Shown here: piece by piece, positions 6,265 to 13,593 of the stretch
Position numbering within the stretch: position 1 is the stretch's first letter
Layout of the letters: every line of letters starts with the position of its first letter
Source of the DNA: Candidatus Aquidulcis sp.
Lineage (GTDB): Bacteria; Chloroflexota; Anaerolineae; Anaerolineales; E44-bin32
NCBI GenBank assembly: GCA_020723365.1
Contig: DYJB01000034.1
Span: 1 to 19,782 of the forward strand
Direction: 5' to 3'
Length of the DNA stretch: 19,782 nucleotides
The notes under the pieces: model-generated
Databases searched by the model: none
Seen by the model: only the letters and a program-made list of their open reading frames with translations
Told to the model about the DNA's origin: nothing
Translations under genes and position numbers: made by a program

Positions 6265-7542
6265 TCAATCCTTTCCCCTGGGCGCCTCCAGGTACGCACG
6301 GATCACCCGCACGGCGTTGGCGACGCCATCCTCCTGAGCGAGCGCCTGCCCCAGCGACGCCGCCCGCTGCTGCATGGCCGTGTCGGTGGTTGCCTGCACC
6401 AGGGCCTCGGATAACCTGCGCACGGTCAGCTCCGAACGCTGGATCGGCTTCGGCCCGACGCCGAGCGCGTGCACCCGCCGTCCCCAGTACGGCTGATCGC
6501 CCATGAAGGGGACGACGACCGTCGGCCGTCCGGCCCGCAGTCCGGCGGCGGTTGTTCCTGCGCCGCCATGGTGAACGACGGCCGTCACGCGGGGAAAGAG
6601 CCAGTCGTGGGGAATCGAGTCGAGCACCAGGACGGAATCAGGCATCCCCTCCCGCTCGGCGGCTGCCCACCCGCCGAGCAGCACTGCCCGCAGCCCGGTC
6701 CGCTGCACCGCTTCCACCGACAGCGACAGCAGGCGGCGGGCGAGGCTTCCACTCATGCTGCCAAAGCCGATGGAGACCGGCGGCGGTCCGTCCTCGAGAA
6801 ACGCCACCAGTTCAGCCGGCGGCCTCCAGTCAGCCTCTCGCTCCAGGAACCAGTAGCCGGTGGCGTGATGCCAGGCGGGCCAGTCCGGCGCCGGGGGCAC
6901 GACCTGCGGGCTGAAGCCGTAGACGAAAGGTTCCCGCCGGGCGTACAGGCCGTCGAAGGGGCCGGAAGGTGGGAGGGGATTGAGATGGAGTGCCTCGCGC
7001 CGCCATCGGTTGTAGATGGGCTGCACCGTGCGCCAGACCATGCGCTCGACTAGGAGGTAGGTCCACCAGTTGTACGCGCCTCCGAGAGGCAGGGGCGGCA
7101 TGAACAGGCACGGCTCGTAGCGCGAGCGGCTCATCGGCTGCAGCAGCAGATAGATGGAAGGAACCTTGAGCATCTCGGCCACGTGGTAGCCGGCGGCACC
7201 CAGGGCGGTGTACAGGACCGCCTCGCTGCCGGCGCAGGCGGCGACCGTGTCCGCCAGGGACTTCTCCAGCTCGTGGAAGGCTGCCAGGCGGCGCATGCCA
7301 CGCGAGAAACGTAGCCAGCTTCGGCCTGACTCCATCCACTGCTGCCCGGCGCGATCATCGAGCCCCTGGCGAGGGTCTCCCTCGATGCGAGCGAACTCCA
7401 TACCGTGAGCGCGCACCAGTCCCTCGAAAGATGCGTAGGATGCCATCCGCACGTTGAAACCGTGGCGGGAGAGCCCTTGCCCGAGGGCCACCATCGGCTG
7501 GACATCCCCGCGCGATCCCAGGGCGACCATGGTGACCTGCAT
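6265..7542 (-). CDS. GT1-family glycosyltransferase (MGT / sterol-glucosyltransferase-like)
   Basis: 425 aa with a GT-B fold, transferring a sugar from a nucleotide donor to a lipophilic acceptor. The N-terminal acceptor domain opens with ALGSRGDVQPMVALGQGL, the hallmark of sterol and antibiotic glucosyltransferases. The C-terminal donor domain has GFGSMSG followed by VVHHGGAGTTAAGLRAGRPT (322-341) and PFMGDQPYW (345-353), matching the nucleotide-sugar-binding motif with its His and Asp-Gln pair. The length fits. The ATG at 7542 was chosen because AAGGAGG lies 8 nt upstream; an extension to 7623 has no such site. It lies 193 nt after the MFS gene on the same strand. The natural acceptor is unknown: a sterol-like lipid, a polyketide or a macrolide antibiotic are all compatible. 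Palindromes upstream suggest its own regulation. Confidence 0.9.
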   Translation of the reverse strand: MQVTMVALGSRGDVQPMVALGQGLSRHGFNVRMASYASFEGLVRAHGMEFARIEGDPRQGLDDRAGQQWMESGRSWLRFSRGMRRLAAFHELEKSLADTVAACAGSEAVLYTALGAAGYHVAEMLKVPSIYLLLQPMSRSRYEPCLFMPPLPLGGAYNWWTYLLVERMVWRTVQPIYNRWRREALHLNPLPPSGPFDGLYARREPFVYGFSPQVVPPAPDWPAWHHATGYWFLEREADWRPPAELVAFLEDGPPPVSIGFGSMSGSLARRLLSLSVEAVQRTGLRAVLLGGWAAAEREGMPDSVLVLDSIPHDWLFPRVTAVVHHGGAGTTAAGLRAGRPTVVVPFMGDQPYWGRRVHALGVGPKPIQRSELTVRRLSEALVQATTDTAMQQRAASLGQALAQEDGVANAVRVIRAYLEAPRGKD

Positions 7543-7579
7543 CTTTTCACCCTCCTTCGGTCTGGGAGCGTAGCGAGAG

Positions 7580-7597
7580 GCATTCCGGCTGGAATGC
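7580..7597. promoter_or_regulatory. Palindrome GCATTCC-4-GGAATGC, candidate operator of the glycosyltransferase gene
   Basis: Seven-base arms are perfect reverse complements around GGCT, 37 nt upstream of the glycosyltransferase ATG. A weak minus-strand promoter (TTGGAC at 7618-7623, AAGCAT at 7594-7599, 18-nt spacer) would overlap it, which is the arrangement of a repressor site. Confidence 0.42.
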
Positions 7598-7604
7598 TTC
7601 GAGC

Positions 7605-7621
7605 GGACCGCGCCCCGGTCC
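7605..7621. promoter_or_regulatory. 17-bp palindrome upstream of the glycosyltransferase gene
   Basis: GGACCG (7605-7610) and CGGTCC (7616-7621) are perfect reverse complements with a 5-nt centre. It sits immediately upstream of the 7580-7597 palindrome and overlaps the possible -35 box. Confidence 0.3.
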
Positions 7622-7694
7622 AACCTTCATGCGGGCAAGCAGCCCGCCATCGACCAACGCCCACGGCTGCCTCACCGGGCACGCGTGGCGTCGA

Positions 7695-7712
7695 GGTCAA
7701 CCGTGGTCGACC
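7695..7712. promoter_or_regulatory. Imperfect 18-bp palindrome between the MFS and glycosyltransferase genes
   Basis: GGTCAACCGTGGTCGACC matches its own reverse complement at 14 of 18 positions. It lies about 150 nt upstream of the glycosyltransferase start. It may be an operator or chance. Confidence 0.22.
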
Positions 7713-7714
7713 CA

Positions 7715-7739
7715 GTGAGCCGCGCAGCGCGGCTCTCAC
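7715..7739 (-). terminator. Bulged hairpin overlapping the MFS stop codon
   Basis: GTGAGCCGCG (7715-7724) pairs with CGCGGCTCTCAC (7728-7739), leaving a 2-nt bulge and a 3-nt loop. The stem includes the TGA of the MFS gene (7736-7738). No T-run follows on the minus strand. It could attenuate or end transcription before the glycosyltransferase gene. Confidence 0.35.
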
Positions 7740-8974
7740 GGACCTCCTGCACCTCCCATCACGGCGGCGGGCGGGTCATCCGGTGCGGCGGGCTGGCCGG
7801 CGACGTGCTGCCCGCGGGGAAGCCACCTCAGGCTCAACAGGAAGACGATCCCCAGGATGATGGCGCCGCTGGCATACGGCAGCCAGGCGCGCAGGTCGTA
7901 GGCCGCCCCGGCCGAGAGCGGCCCGATGATCCGGCCCAGGCTGACGAACGCGCCGCTCCAGCCCATGGCCACCCCCTGCCCGACGGTCGCGCGCTGGGAG
8001 GTCAGCGAGTGGATTGCCGGACGTAGGAAGGCCGTGATCAGGACGAACAGCCCGACGGTCAGGAGCACGGACAGGAAGCTGCTCGCCGCCAGCAGCAGCA
8101 GGAAAGCCAGCGACCCGGCCAGCAGCGCTCCCCGAATGACCGCCGGCTCACCCCAGCGCCGGGTGAAGGCGCCTGTCAGCAGGCCGCGCCCGATCAGGGC
8201 CACAACCCCGACGACGCTCAGGATCACCCCGACTCGTTCGGGACCGTAGCCGAGCGCGTCGACGGCGTACAGGCTGAAGATCGCCTCGAAGTTGGACGTC
8301 CCCACCGTCGCCAGAAGGGCCAGGAGCAGCAGCACGCCGATCGGGCTGCGCAGCGCGCCGCTCAGCTGGCGCAGGTCGAGCAGCCCGACCCGGCCGCCGG
8401 ACTTGCGCGCCTCACGCGGCAGCGACTCGGGTAGGAAGACGGCGATCAGCGCCGCGGCGACGGCCGCCAACCCGGCGCCGATGAAGAACGGGGTCGCCAG
8501 CGAATCGCCCGCCAGCAGGCCGCCCAGCGCGGGGCCGAGGATCACGCCCAGCCCGGCCGCCGCCCCGAGCCCGCCCATCGCCCCGCCGCGCTCCCGCCCC
8601 GGCGTGCTGTCCCCGATGTAGGCCATGGCCGGTGAGAGCGTGGCCGAGGACAACACACCCGATAGCGCCCGCAAGACGAACAGCTGCCACAGCCGGGTCG
8701 AGATGCCGAAGAAGACCATCGACAGACCGAAGCCGAGCATCCCGATCACCAGGATCGGCTTGCGCCCGACGCGGTCCGACAGGCTGCCCCAGAAGGGCCC
8801 GAAGACCAGCTCGGTCAGGGCGGCGATGGCCACCAGGAAGCCGAAAGCGCTTCCCCCCGCTCCCAGCCGCTGGATGTAGAAGGGGAAGATCGGGATGACC
8901 ATCCCCATGCCCAGCATCACCACCACCAGGGCGAAGGACAGCACTGCCACGTTCTTCTGAAAGGGCAGCGGCAC
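7736..8974 (-). CDS. MFS exporter, Tet/MdtG-like drug:H+ antiporter family
   Basis: 412 aa with about twelve hydrophobic segments, the typical size for a proton-coupled MFS drug exporter. The first segment (about 8-34) contains MVIPIFPFYIQRLG. The loop between segments 2 and 3 has motif A, FWGSLSDRVGRKPIL (61-75). Segment 5 carries the Gly-rich GVILGPALGGLLAG, the antiporter motif C of exporters. A charged central loop (about 185-200) separates the two halves. The start is GTG at 8974, with GGAGG 7 nt upstream, only 2 nt after the stop of the phosphotransferase-like gene. The two are therefore almost certainly co-transcribed and probably translationally coupled. The context suggests export of the compound handled by the neighbouring enzyme. 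The substrate cannot be read from the sequence. Confidence 0.92.
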   Translation of the reverse strand: MPLPFQKNVAVLSFALVVVMLGMGMVIPIFPFYIQRLGAGGSAFGFLVAIAALTELVFGPFWGSLSDRVGRKPILVIGMLGFGLSMVFFGISTRLWQLFVLRALSGVLSSATLSPAMAYIGDSTPGRERGGAMGGLGAAAGLGVILGPALGGLLAGDSLATPFFIGAGLAAVAAALIAVFLPESLPREARKSGGRVGLLDLRQLSGALRSPIGVLLLLALLATVGTSNFEAIFSLYAVDALGYGPERVGVILSVVGVVALIGRGLLTGAFTRRWGEPAVIRGALLAGSLAFLLLLAASSFLSVLLTVGLFVLITAFLRPAIHSLTSQRATVGQGVAMGWSGAFVSLGRIIGPLSAGAAYDLRAWLPYASGAIILGIVFLLSLRWLPRGQHVAGQPAAPDDPPAAVMGGAGGP

Positions 8975-8976
8975 GG

Positions 8977-11900
8977 CTAGGCCTCCGCCAGCATCACCGT
9001 GCCGGCGCCGCCGTCAACGGTGACCATCTGACCCGAGCGGATGCGCTTGGTGGCGATGCCCGTGCCCATCACGGCCGGGATGCCGTACTCGCGCGCCACG
9101 ATCGACCCATGCGACAGCGGCCCGCCGATGTCGGTCACGACGGCCGAGGCCAGGGCGAAGAGCGGCGTCCAGGCCGGCGTGGTCGTGCCGGCCACGAGCA
9201 CATCCCCCGGCCGCATCTGGTCGAAGTCCTCCGGGCCGAGCACGACGCGCGCCGGCGCCGTCACCGTGCCGGGTCCGGCGGCGACGCCCCGGATCAGGCT
9301 GCCGCCCTGCGCCTCCTCGGCCACGGCCGAGAAGACCTCCGCCTTGACGCCCATGATGCGCTTCACCGGCGGGACCGTCGGCGGCGGGGTGACCTGAGCC
9401 AGCCTGCGCAGCAGGTCGCGGCGCTGATCGACCCGCCCCGACAGGTCCTCGGGGGCGGCGCCGGCCTGCAGCGCCGTGACGCAGGCGTCGATCTCGGCCT
9501 TCTCGAGGAAGTAGACGTCGTGCGCCTCCCGGATCACGCCGGCATCGACGAAGCGCCGGCCGAGCTCGCCCAGGCGCTCACGGATGAGGGGATAGCCCAG
9601 CCCGATCTGAGACAGCGCATCCTCGCGCACCGAGGCCATGCCCTGCCCCCACCCCAGCGCCACCTTGAGCAGCCAGCGCTTGAAGCCGCGCACGCGCTCG
9701 AGCGATTGGGCGGTCGTGCGCACGCGCTTTTCCTCGGCCAGGCGCTGCCGCTCGTGCGGATTGGAACCCTCGCCGCGCACGAACAGTTTGAGCGCCTCGA
9801 GCATCGGCGCCGGGTCGTCGAGGGGCAGCGGCTCGGCGAAGTCGAGCTGGAAGATGATGTAGCCGTAGCGCTCGACGTGCTGCGCGAAGCGCCGGTGCAG
9901 TTCCCCCCATTCCGCGGCCGGCACGCCGGAGGGCGCCTGCTCCAGGCGCAGCAGCTCCGACAGCCGGCGCGCCGGGGTGTCGAGCACGGCCTGGGCGAGC
10001 GCCGGGCGCTCCCGACACCACTGCGCCAGGTCGTAGAGCGACTTCTCGGACTGCAGCGGGATGTTGTCCCACCCCATCAGCAGGACCTCCGCCGGCGGGT
10101 CCCCGTCGCGCTTGACCATGCGGGTGTAGACCTTCGTCAGCAGCAGCTCCGATCCGGCCGAGGCGCCCATGGTGGCGAACAGCAGCCCCACGACGTAGTC
10201 CATGGCGGCGTGCACCGCCTCCTGCGCTTCGGCCCACAGCTCGCCGGTCGAAAGCGAGGAGGCCGATGCGCCGCGCTCCCGCTCGACGTAGCCGGCGTAC
10301 TCGGGCAGGAAGTCGTCCCGCCACATCTTCGCCACCGTGCGCAGCATGCGCGGGTAGATCGGGATCACGCGCGTCAGCATCCACCACCAGGACGACGCCG
10401 GGAGGGTGGTGTTGACGTAAGCGTACGAGTTGATGGTGGTGTAGTAGTCCGGCGGCAGCACCGGCTCCGAGCGCGTCACGCGGCGCGCCATGGGCGTCAT
10501 CTGATCCATCAGGGCCTGCATGCCGAGCGAGGCGAACAGCGGGCTGAGGGGCACGGGCATCAGGTCGGCGACGCTGCCGCGCATGTAGACGCCCTTGGGA
10601 TTCGGGCGCGTCCACTGGATGGCGGCTCCTCCGTCCTTCGACGGCGGCGGACCGGCTTCAAGTGTCACGGTCCCGGCCGATCCGTCGACGGTGACGGTCT
10701 GCCCCGAGCGGATGCGGTCGGTGGCCGAGCCGGTGCCCAGCACGGCCGGCACGCCGTACTCACGGGCGACGATCGAGCCGTGGCTGAGCGGACCGCCGAT
10801 GTCGGTGACGACGGCGGCCGCCATGGCAAACAGCGGCGTCCAGGCGGGCGTGGTGATGGGGGACACCAGGACATCGCCGGGAGTCATCTGGTCGAACTCG
10901 TGCGGCCCATGCAGCACGCGGGCGACGGCCGTCACCCGCCCGGGGCTGCCGGCGACACCCTTGATGACCTGGCCTGCCCGGCCGGGGGCCTGGCGCGGGG
11001 CGGCGGGCCGACCGATCGCCGGCAAAGCGCGCGGCGGGCTGACCAGGCGGGCGGCGGCCCGTTCGGCCTTACGCTTCGGCAGGCGGGCCGTCAGCGTCTC
11101 CGCCGGCCGGCCGGCATCCAGAGCGGCGGCCGCGCTGCGGACCTCGTCTTCGGTCAGCCAGTAGATGTCATTGGGAGCCGGGATGAGGCCGCGCTCGGCA
11201 AAGCGCCGGCCGACCTCGCGCAGCATGCGGCGGATGAGCGGGTAGGCCAGCCCGACCTCGGCCAGGCCGTCCTCGCGCAGCGGGGCATAGCGCTGCGCCC
11301 GGGCCAGGTAGGTATCGAAGAGTCTCCGGCGCCAGCTTCGGAGCCGGGCGAGCACGGCGGCTGTCGCCTCTTGGCGGCGCGCCTCCGAGGCGCGCTGCCG
11401 GGCGCGCGGGTCTGACCCTTGGCCGCGCAGGTAGAGCCGCAGCGTGTCGAGCACCGGCGCCGGGTCATCGGCCGGCACGGCGTCGCCGAAGTCGAGGCTG
11501 TAGAAGGTGTGCCCGTAGGCCTGCAGATGATCCTGGACGCGGCGGCGGAACTCGTGCCAGGTCTCCGCCGGAACGCGGGCGGGGACTTCGTCCTTCGCCA
11601 GTGAATCCGCCAGCTGCGCACCGCTGCGTTCGCCCAGATAGCGCTCGAGCGCCGGCTGCTCCCGCGCCCACTGCGCCAGCTCGTAGAGCGACTTGTCGGC
11701 CCGGATCGGCAGGCTGTCGAAGCCGAGCAGGTACGTCGGCGCGGGCGGATCGCCGCGGCGCTTGATCAGAAGCTTGTAGGCGGCCGTGAACAGGCCTTCG
11801 GTGATCCAGGCCGCCGGCAGGACGCCGGAAACGAGCGACAGGTAGGCGTCGACGGCTGCTTCGGTCAGGTCCTTGGCCGAATCGACGAGCTCGACGGACG

Positions 11901-13239
11901 ACATCCGGGCGAGGTCCTTCGACGCCGCTCCGTCGACGAATGCGTGGTAGCGCGGCCGGCCGTCCTCGGTCCAACGCTCGACGGCGCCGGTGAACATCGC
12001 CCGCAGGATGCGGGGCGAGCCCAGCAGCACGCGCACGATGCTCCCCAGGCTGAGCGATCCGTTGTAGTAGGCGTAGTGATTGACGGTGATGATCGGGCTG
12101 GCCGGCATCACCCCGGCCATCTTCAGCGACTGCTCCAGCAGTCGCGTCATGCTGACATTGACGGCCCCGAGCCCGAGCGTGGCGAAGAGCGGCGAGAGCG
12201 GATCGGCCATCAGCTCGACGATGTTGTTGCGCATGGCGGCGTAGGCGCCCTTGGGCAGCTTCCACGCCGTGGGGGGCTCGACCCTCGGCTCGGCGACGGT
12301 CGTGATCGGCCGCGCCTGGACGATCGCCAGAGCGCCATCCCGCAGCGTCCACTCGATGTCCATCGGCTTGCCGTACAGGCGCTCGATGCGGACGCCGAGG
12401 CGCACCAGTTCGGCCGCTTGAGCGTCACTCAGCGTCGGCGCGCGCCGCAGGCTGTCGGGGACGGGCTGCTGGCGCGTTCCGCCGTCCACCCGCGCCGTCA
12501 TCACCTGCTTGTCGGCGATCTGGCGCCGTACGACCTTGCCGCTCGACTTGGAGACCGTGTACGAATCCGGCGTCACCATCCCGCCCACCACCGACTCGCC
12601 CAGCCCCCAGGACGAAGTGATCAGCGCTTCGTCGGGGTCGCCGGTCAGTGGGTCGCAGGTGAACAGGATCCCGGCCACCTCGGCCGGCACGAGCAGCTGG
12701 ACGACGATCGCCAGCTGGACCGAACCGGGATCGATCGCCTGGCGCAGGCGGTAGCCGATGGCGCGGGCCGTCCACAGACTGCCCCAGCACTGCCGGGCCG
12801 CCTCCAACACGGCCTCGCTTCCGCTCACGTTGAGCAGCGTGTCCTGCTGGCCGGCGAAGGAGGCCTCGGGCAGATCTTCGGCCGTGGCCGACGAGCGCAC
12901 CGCCACGGCCGGGTTCGTCCCGGGCAGCGCGGCGTAGGCCTGGGCGATGGCGCCGGCCACCTCCGCCGGGATCCTCGCCTGGGCGAACTGGGCGCGGATG
13001 GCGCTCGAGGCGGATTCCAGCGTAGAGGGACGATGCGGATCCACCTCCGCCAACGCCGCCAGGATCGATGGCTGCAGGCCATTCTGGTCGACGACCGCCT
13101 GGTAGGCGGCGGTGGTCACATGGAAGCCTCCCGGCACGGGCAGATCGGCCTGCGCCATGCGCGCCAGCGAGGCGCCCTTGCCTCCGACCAGCGCCAGCGA
13201 TGATTGCGGGTCGGCCAGGTCCAGGACGAAGGTACTCAT
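8977..13239 (-). CDS. PEP-dikinase/rifampin-phosphotransferase-like protein with duplicated substrate and His domains
   Basis: 1420 aa. Residues 1-315 form the PPDK-type ATP-binding module: GGKGASLA (19-26), AVRSSATAEDLPEASFAGQQ (113-132), ILFTCDPLTGDP (191-202), MDIEW (293-297) and QARPITT (308-314). A middle domain (about 326-755) and a swivelling His domain (about 756-862, catalytic motif GGPLSHGS with His820) follow, the order of rifampin phosphotransferase and PigC-type ligases. A second middle domain (about 877-1312) and a second His domain (about 1313-1420, His1377) then repeat the unit. No PEP-binding TIM barrel is present, so it is not a PEP synthase. Relatives are usually near 850-900 aa. 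ATG 13239 has AAGGAG 8 nt upstream, inside the end of the small gene before it. Likely role: ATP-driven phosphoryl transfer to, or condensation of, a small molecule. The substrate is unknown. Confidence 0.9.
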   Translation of the reverse strand: MSTFVLDLADPQSSLALVGGKGASLARMAQADLPVPGGFHVTTAAYQAVVDQNGLQPSILAALAEVDPHRPSTLESASSAIRAQFAQARIPAEVAGAIAQAYAALPGTNPAVAVRSSATAEDLPEASFAGQQDTLLNVSGSEAVLEAARQCWGSLWTARAIGYRLRQAIDPGSVQLAIVVQLLVPAEVAGILFTCDPLTGDPDEALITSSWGLGESVVGGMVTPDSYTVSKSSGKVVRRQIADKQVMTARVDGGTRQQPVPDSLRRAPTLSDAQAAELVRLGVRIERLYGKPMDIEWTLRDGALAIVQARPITTVAEPRVEPPTAWKLPKGAYAAMRNNIVELMADPLSPLFATLGLGAVNVSMTRLLEQSLKMAGVMPASPIITVNHYAYYNGSLSLGSIVRVLLGSPRILRAMFTGAVERWTEDGRPRYHAFVDGAASKDLARMSSVELVDSAKDLTEAAVDAYLSLVSGVLPAAWITEGLFTAAYKLLIKRRGDPPAPTYLLGFDSLPIRADKSLYELAQWAREQPALERYLGERSGAQLADSLAKDEVPARVPAETWHEFRRRVQDHLQAYGHTFYSLDFGDAVPADDPAPVLDTLRLYLRGQGSDPRARQRASEARRQEATAAVLARLRSWRRRLFDTYLARAQRYAPLREDGLAEVGLAYPLIRRMLREVGRRFAERGLIPAPNDIYWLTEDEVRSAAAALDAGRPAETLTARLPKRKAERAAARLVSPPRALPAIGRPAAPRQAPGRAGQVIKGVAGSPGRVTAVARVLHGPHEFDQMTPGDVLVSPITTPAWTPLFAMAAAVVTDIGGPLSHGSIVAREYGVPAVLGTGSATDRIRSGQTVTVDGSAGTVTLEAGPPPSKDGGAAIQWTRPNPKGVYMRGSVADLMPVPLSPLFASLGMQALMDQMTPMARRVTRSEPVLPPDYYTTINSYAYVNTTLPASSWWWMLTRVIPIYPRMLRTVAKMWRDDFLPEYAGYVERERGASASSLSTGELWAEAQEAVHAAMDYVVGLLFATMGASAGSELLLTKVYTRMVKRDGDPPAEVLLMGWDNIPLQSEKSLYDLAQWCRERPALAQAVLDTPARRLSELLRLEQAPSGVPAAEWGELHRRFAQHVERYGYIIFQLDFAEPLPLDDPAPMLEALKLFVRGEGSNPHERQRLAEEKRVRTTAQSLERVRGFKRWLLKVALGWGQGMASVREDALSQIGLGYPLIRERLGELGRRFVDAGVIREAHDVYFLEKAEIDACVTALQAGAAPEDLSGRVDQRRDLLRRLAQVTPPPTVPPVKRIMGVKAEVFSAVAEEAQGGSLIRGVAAGPGTVTAPARVVLGPEDFDQMRPGDVLVAGTTTPAWTPLFALASAVVTDIGGPLSHGSIVAREYGIPAVMGTGIATKRIRSGQMVTVDGGAGTVMLAEA
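8980..10611 (-). repeat. Copy 2 of the middle-domain/His-domain unit within the 1420-aa protein
   Basis: Encodes residues about 877-1420. Counterparts of copy 1 are NPKGVYMRGSVADLM (880-894), VPLSPLFASLG (896-906), KSLYDLAQWCRERPAL (1066-1081), DPAPMLEALKLFVRGEGS (1142-1159) and GGPLSHGSIVAREYG (1372-1386). The His domains of the two copies look roughly three quarters identical. The middle domains are more diverged. Confidence 0.85.
10654..12264 (-). repeat. Copy 1 of the middle-domain/His-domain unit within the 1420-aa protein
   Basis: Encodes residues about 326-862. Landmarks are LPKGAYAAMRNNIVELM (328-344), DPLSPLFATLG (346-356), KSLYELAQWAREQPAL (516-531), DPAPVLDTLRLYLRGQGS (592-609) and GGPLSHGSIVAREYG (815-829). 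Each has a counterpart in copy 2 about 550-557 residues later. The limits are approximate. Confidence 0.85.
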
Positions 13240-13242
13240 CGG

Positions 13243-13497
13243 CTACGCTCCTTCATGCTGAGGGACGATGCGGTGCAGGCTGACCAGCGTCAGGTTCAGG
13301 TCCCACAGCTGGTTGAGCAGCCCTCGCAGAGCGGCCTGATCCTGAACGGCGACCCTCAGGATGGAGGCCTCGGGGCTGCCGCCCCGCACTTCGACCGTGT
13401 GCCCCAGCCCATCCAGCAGCCGGGGCCAGCGTTCCCCCAGCTCGCTGCGAACGGTGATCTCGTAGATCTGGGACGGGCTGGATTCCGGCCGCTCCAT
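13243..13497 (-). CDS. Small conserved-type protein upstream of the phosphotransferase-like gene
   Basis: 84 aa from the ATG at 13497 (GGAG 9 nt upstream). An extension to 13557 is possible but has a less protein-like N-terminus. The core reads IYEITVRSELGERWPRLLDG, then a strand pair, QDQAALRGLLNQLWDLNLTL and VSLHRIVP. From memory this matches small proteins common in Chloroflexota and some Actinobacteria of the form 'YEI.V.G.L...W...F.G......G.T.L.GPV.DQAALHGLL...RDLGL.L.S..R'. They look like a compact beta-alpha-beta fold. Their function is unknown to me. Its TAG ends 3 nt before the ATG of the 1420-aa protein and its 3' end carries that gene's ribosome site, so the two are probably translationally coupled. 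It may be a regulator or partner of the enzyme. Confidence 0.8.
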   Translation of the reverse strand: MERPESSPSQIYEITVRSELGERWPRLLDGLGHTVEVRGGSPEASILRVAVQDQAALRGLLNQLWDLNLTLVSLHRIVPQHEGA

Positions 13498-13593
13498 GGG
13501 CGTCACTCCCGCTCCGCATCTGCCAGGAGTACACACGCTCTCCGGGGGAGCTGTCATCCCCTAGCTGGGGGAGACGGCCGGCGCCTTCAGCGG

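Noticed and set aside
9109..11415. 768-codon open frame on the plus strand
   Set aside because: It lies antisense to the phosphotransferase-like gene. Its Arg/His/Gly/Ala-rich composition and lack of motifs or ribosome site are typical of shadow frames in G+C-rich DNA.
11944..13203. 419-codon open frame on the plus strand
   Set aside because: Antisense shadow of the same gene, with repetitive Arg/His/Gly/Gln composition and no recognisable domain.
8977..13239. Annotation as phosphoenolpyruvate synthase or pyruvate phosphate dikinase
   Set aside because: The PEP/pyruvate-binding TIM barrel is absent and the His domain comes after a large middle domain, which is the RPH/PigC order.
13520..13593. 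Short G/C inverted repeats between the regulator and the small gene as a terminator
   Set aside because: Arms are only about 5 bp, with no T-run. I could not support termination here, so the regulator may be co-transcribed with the downstream genes.
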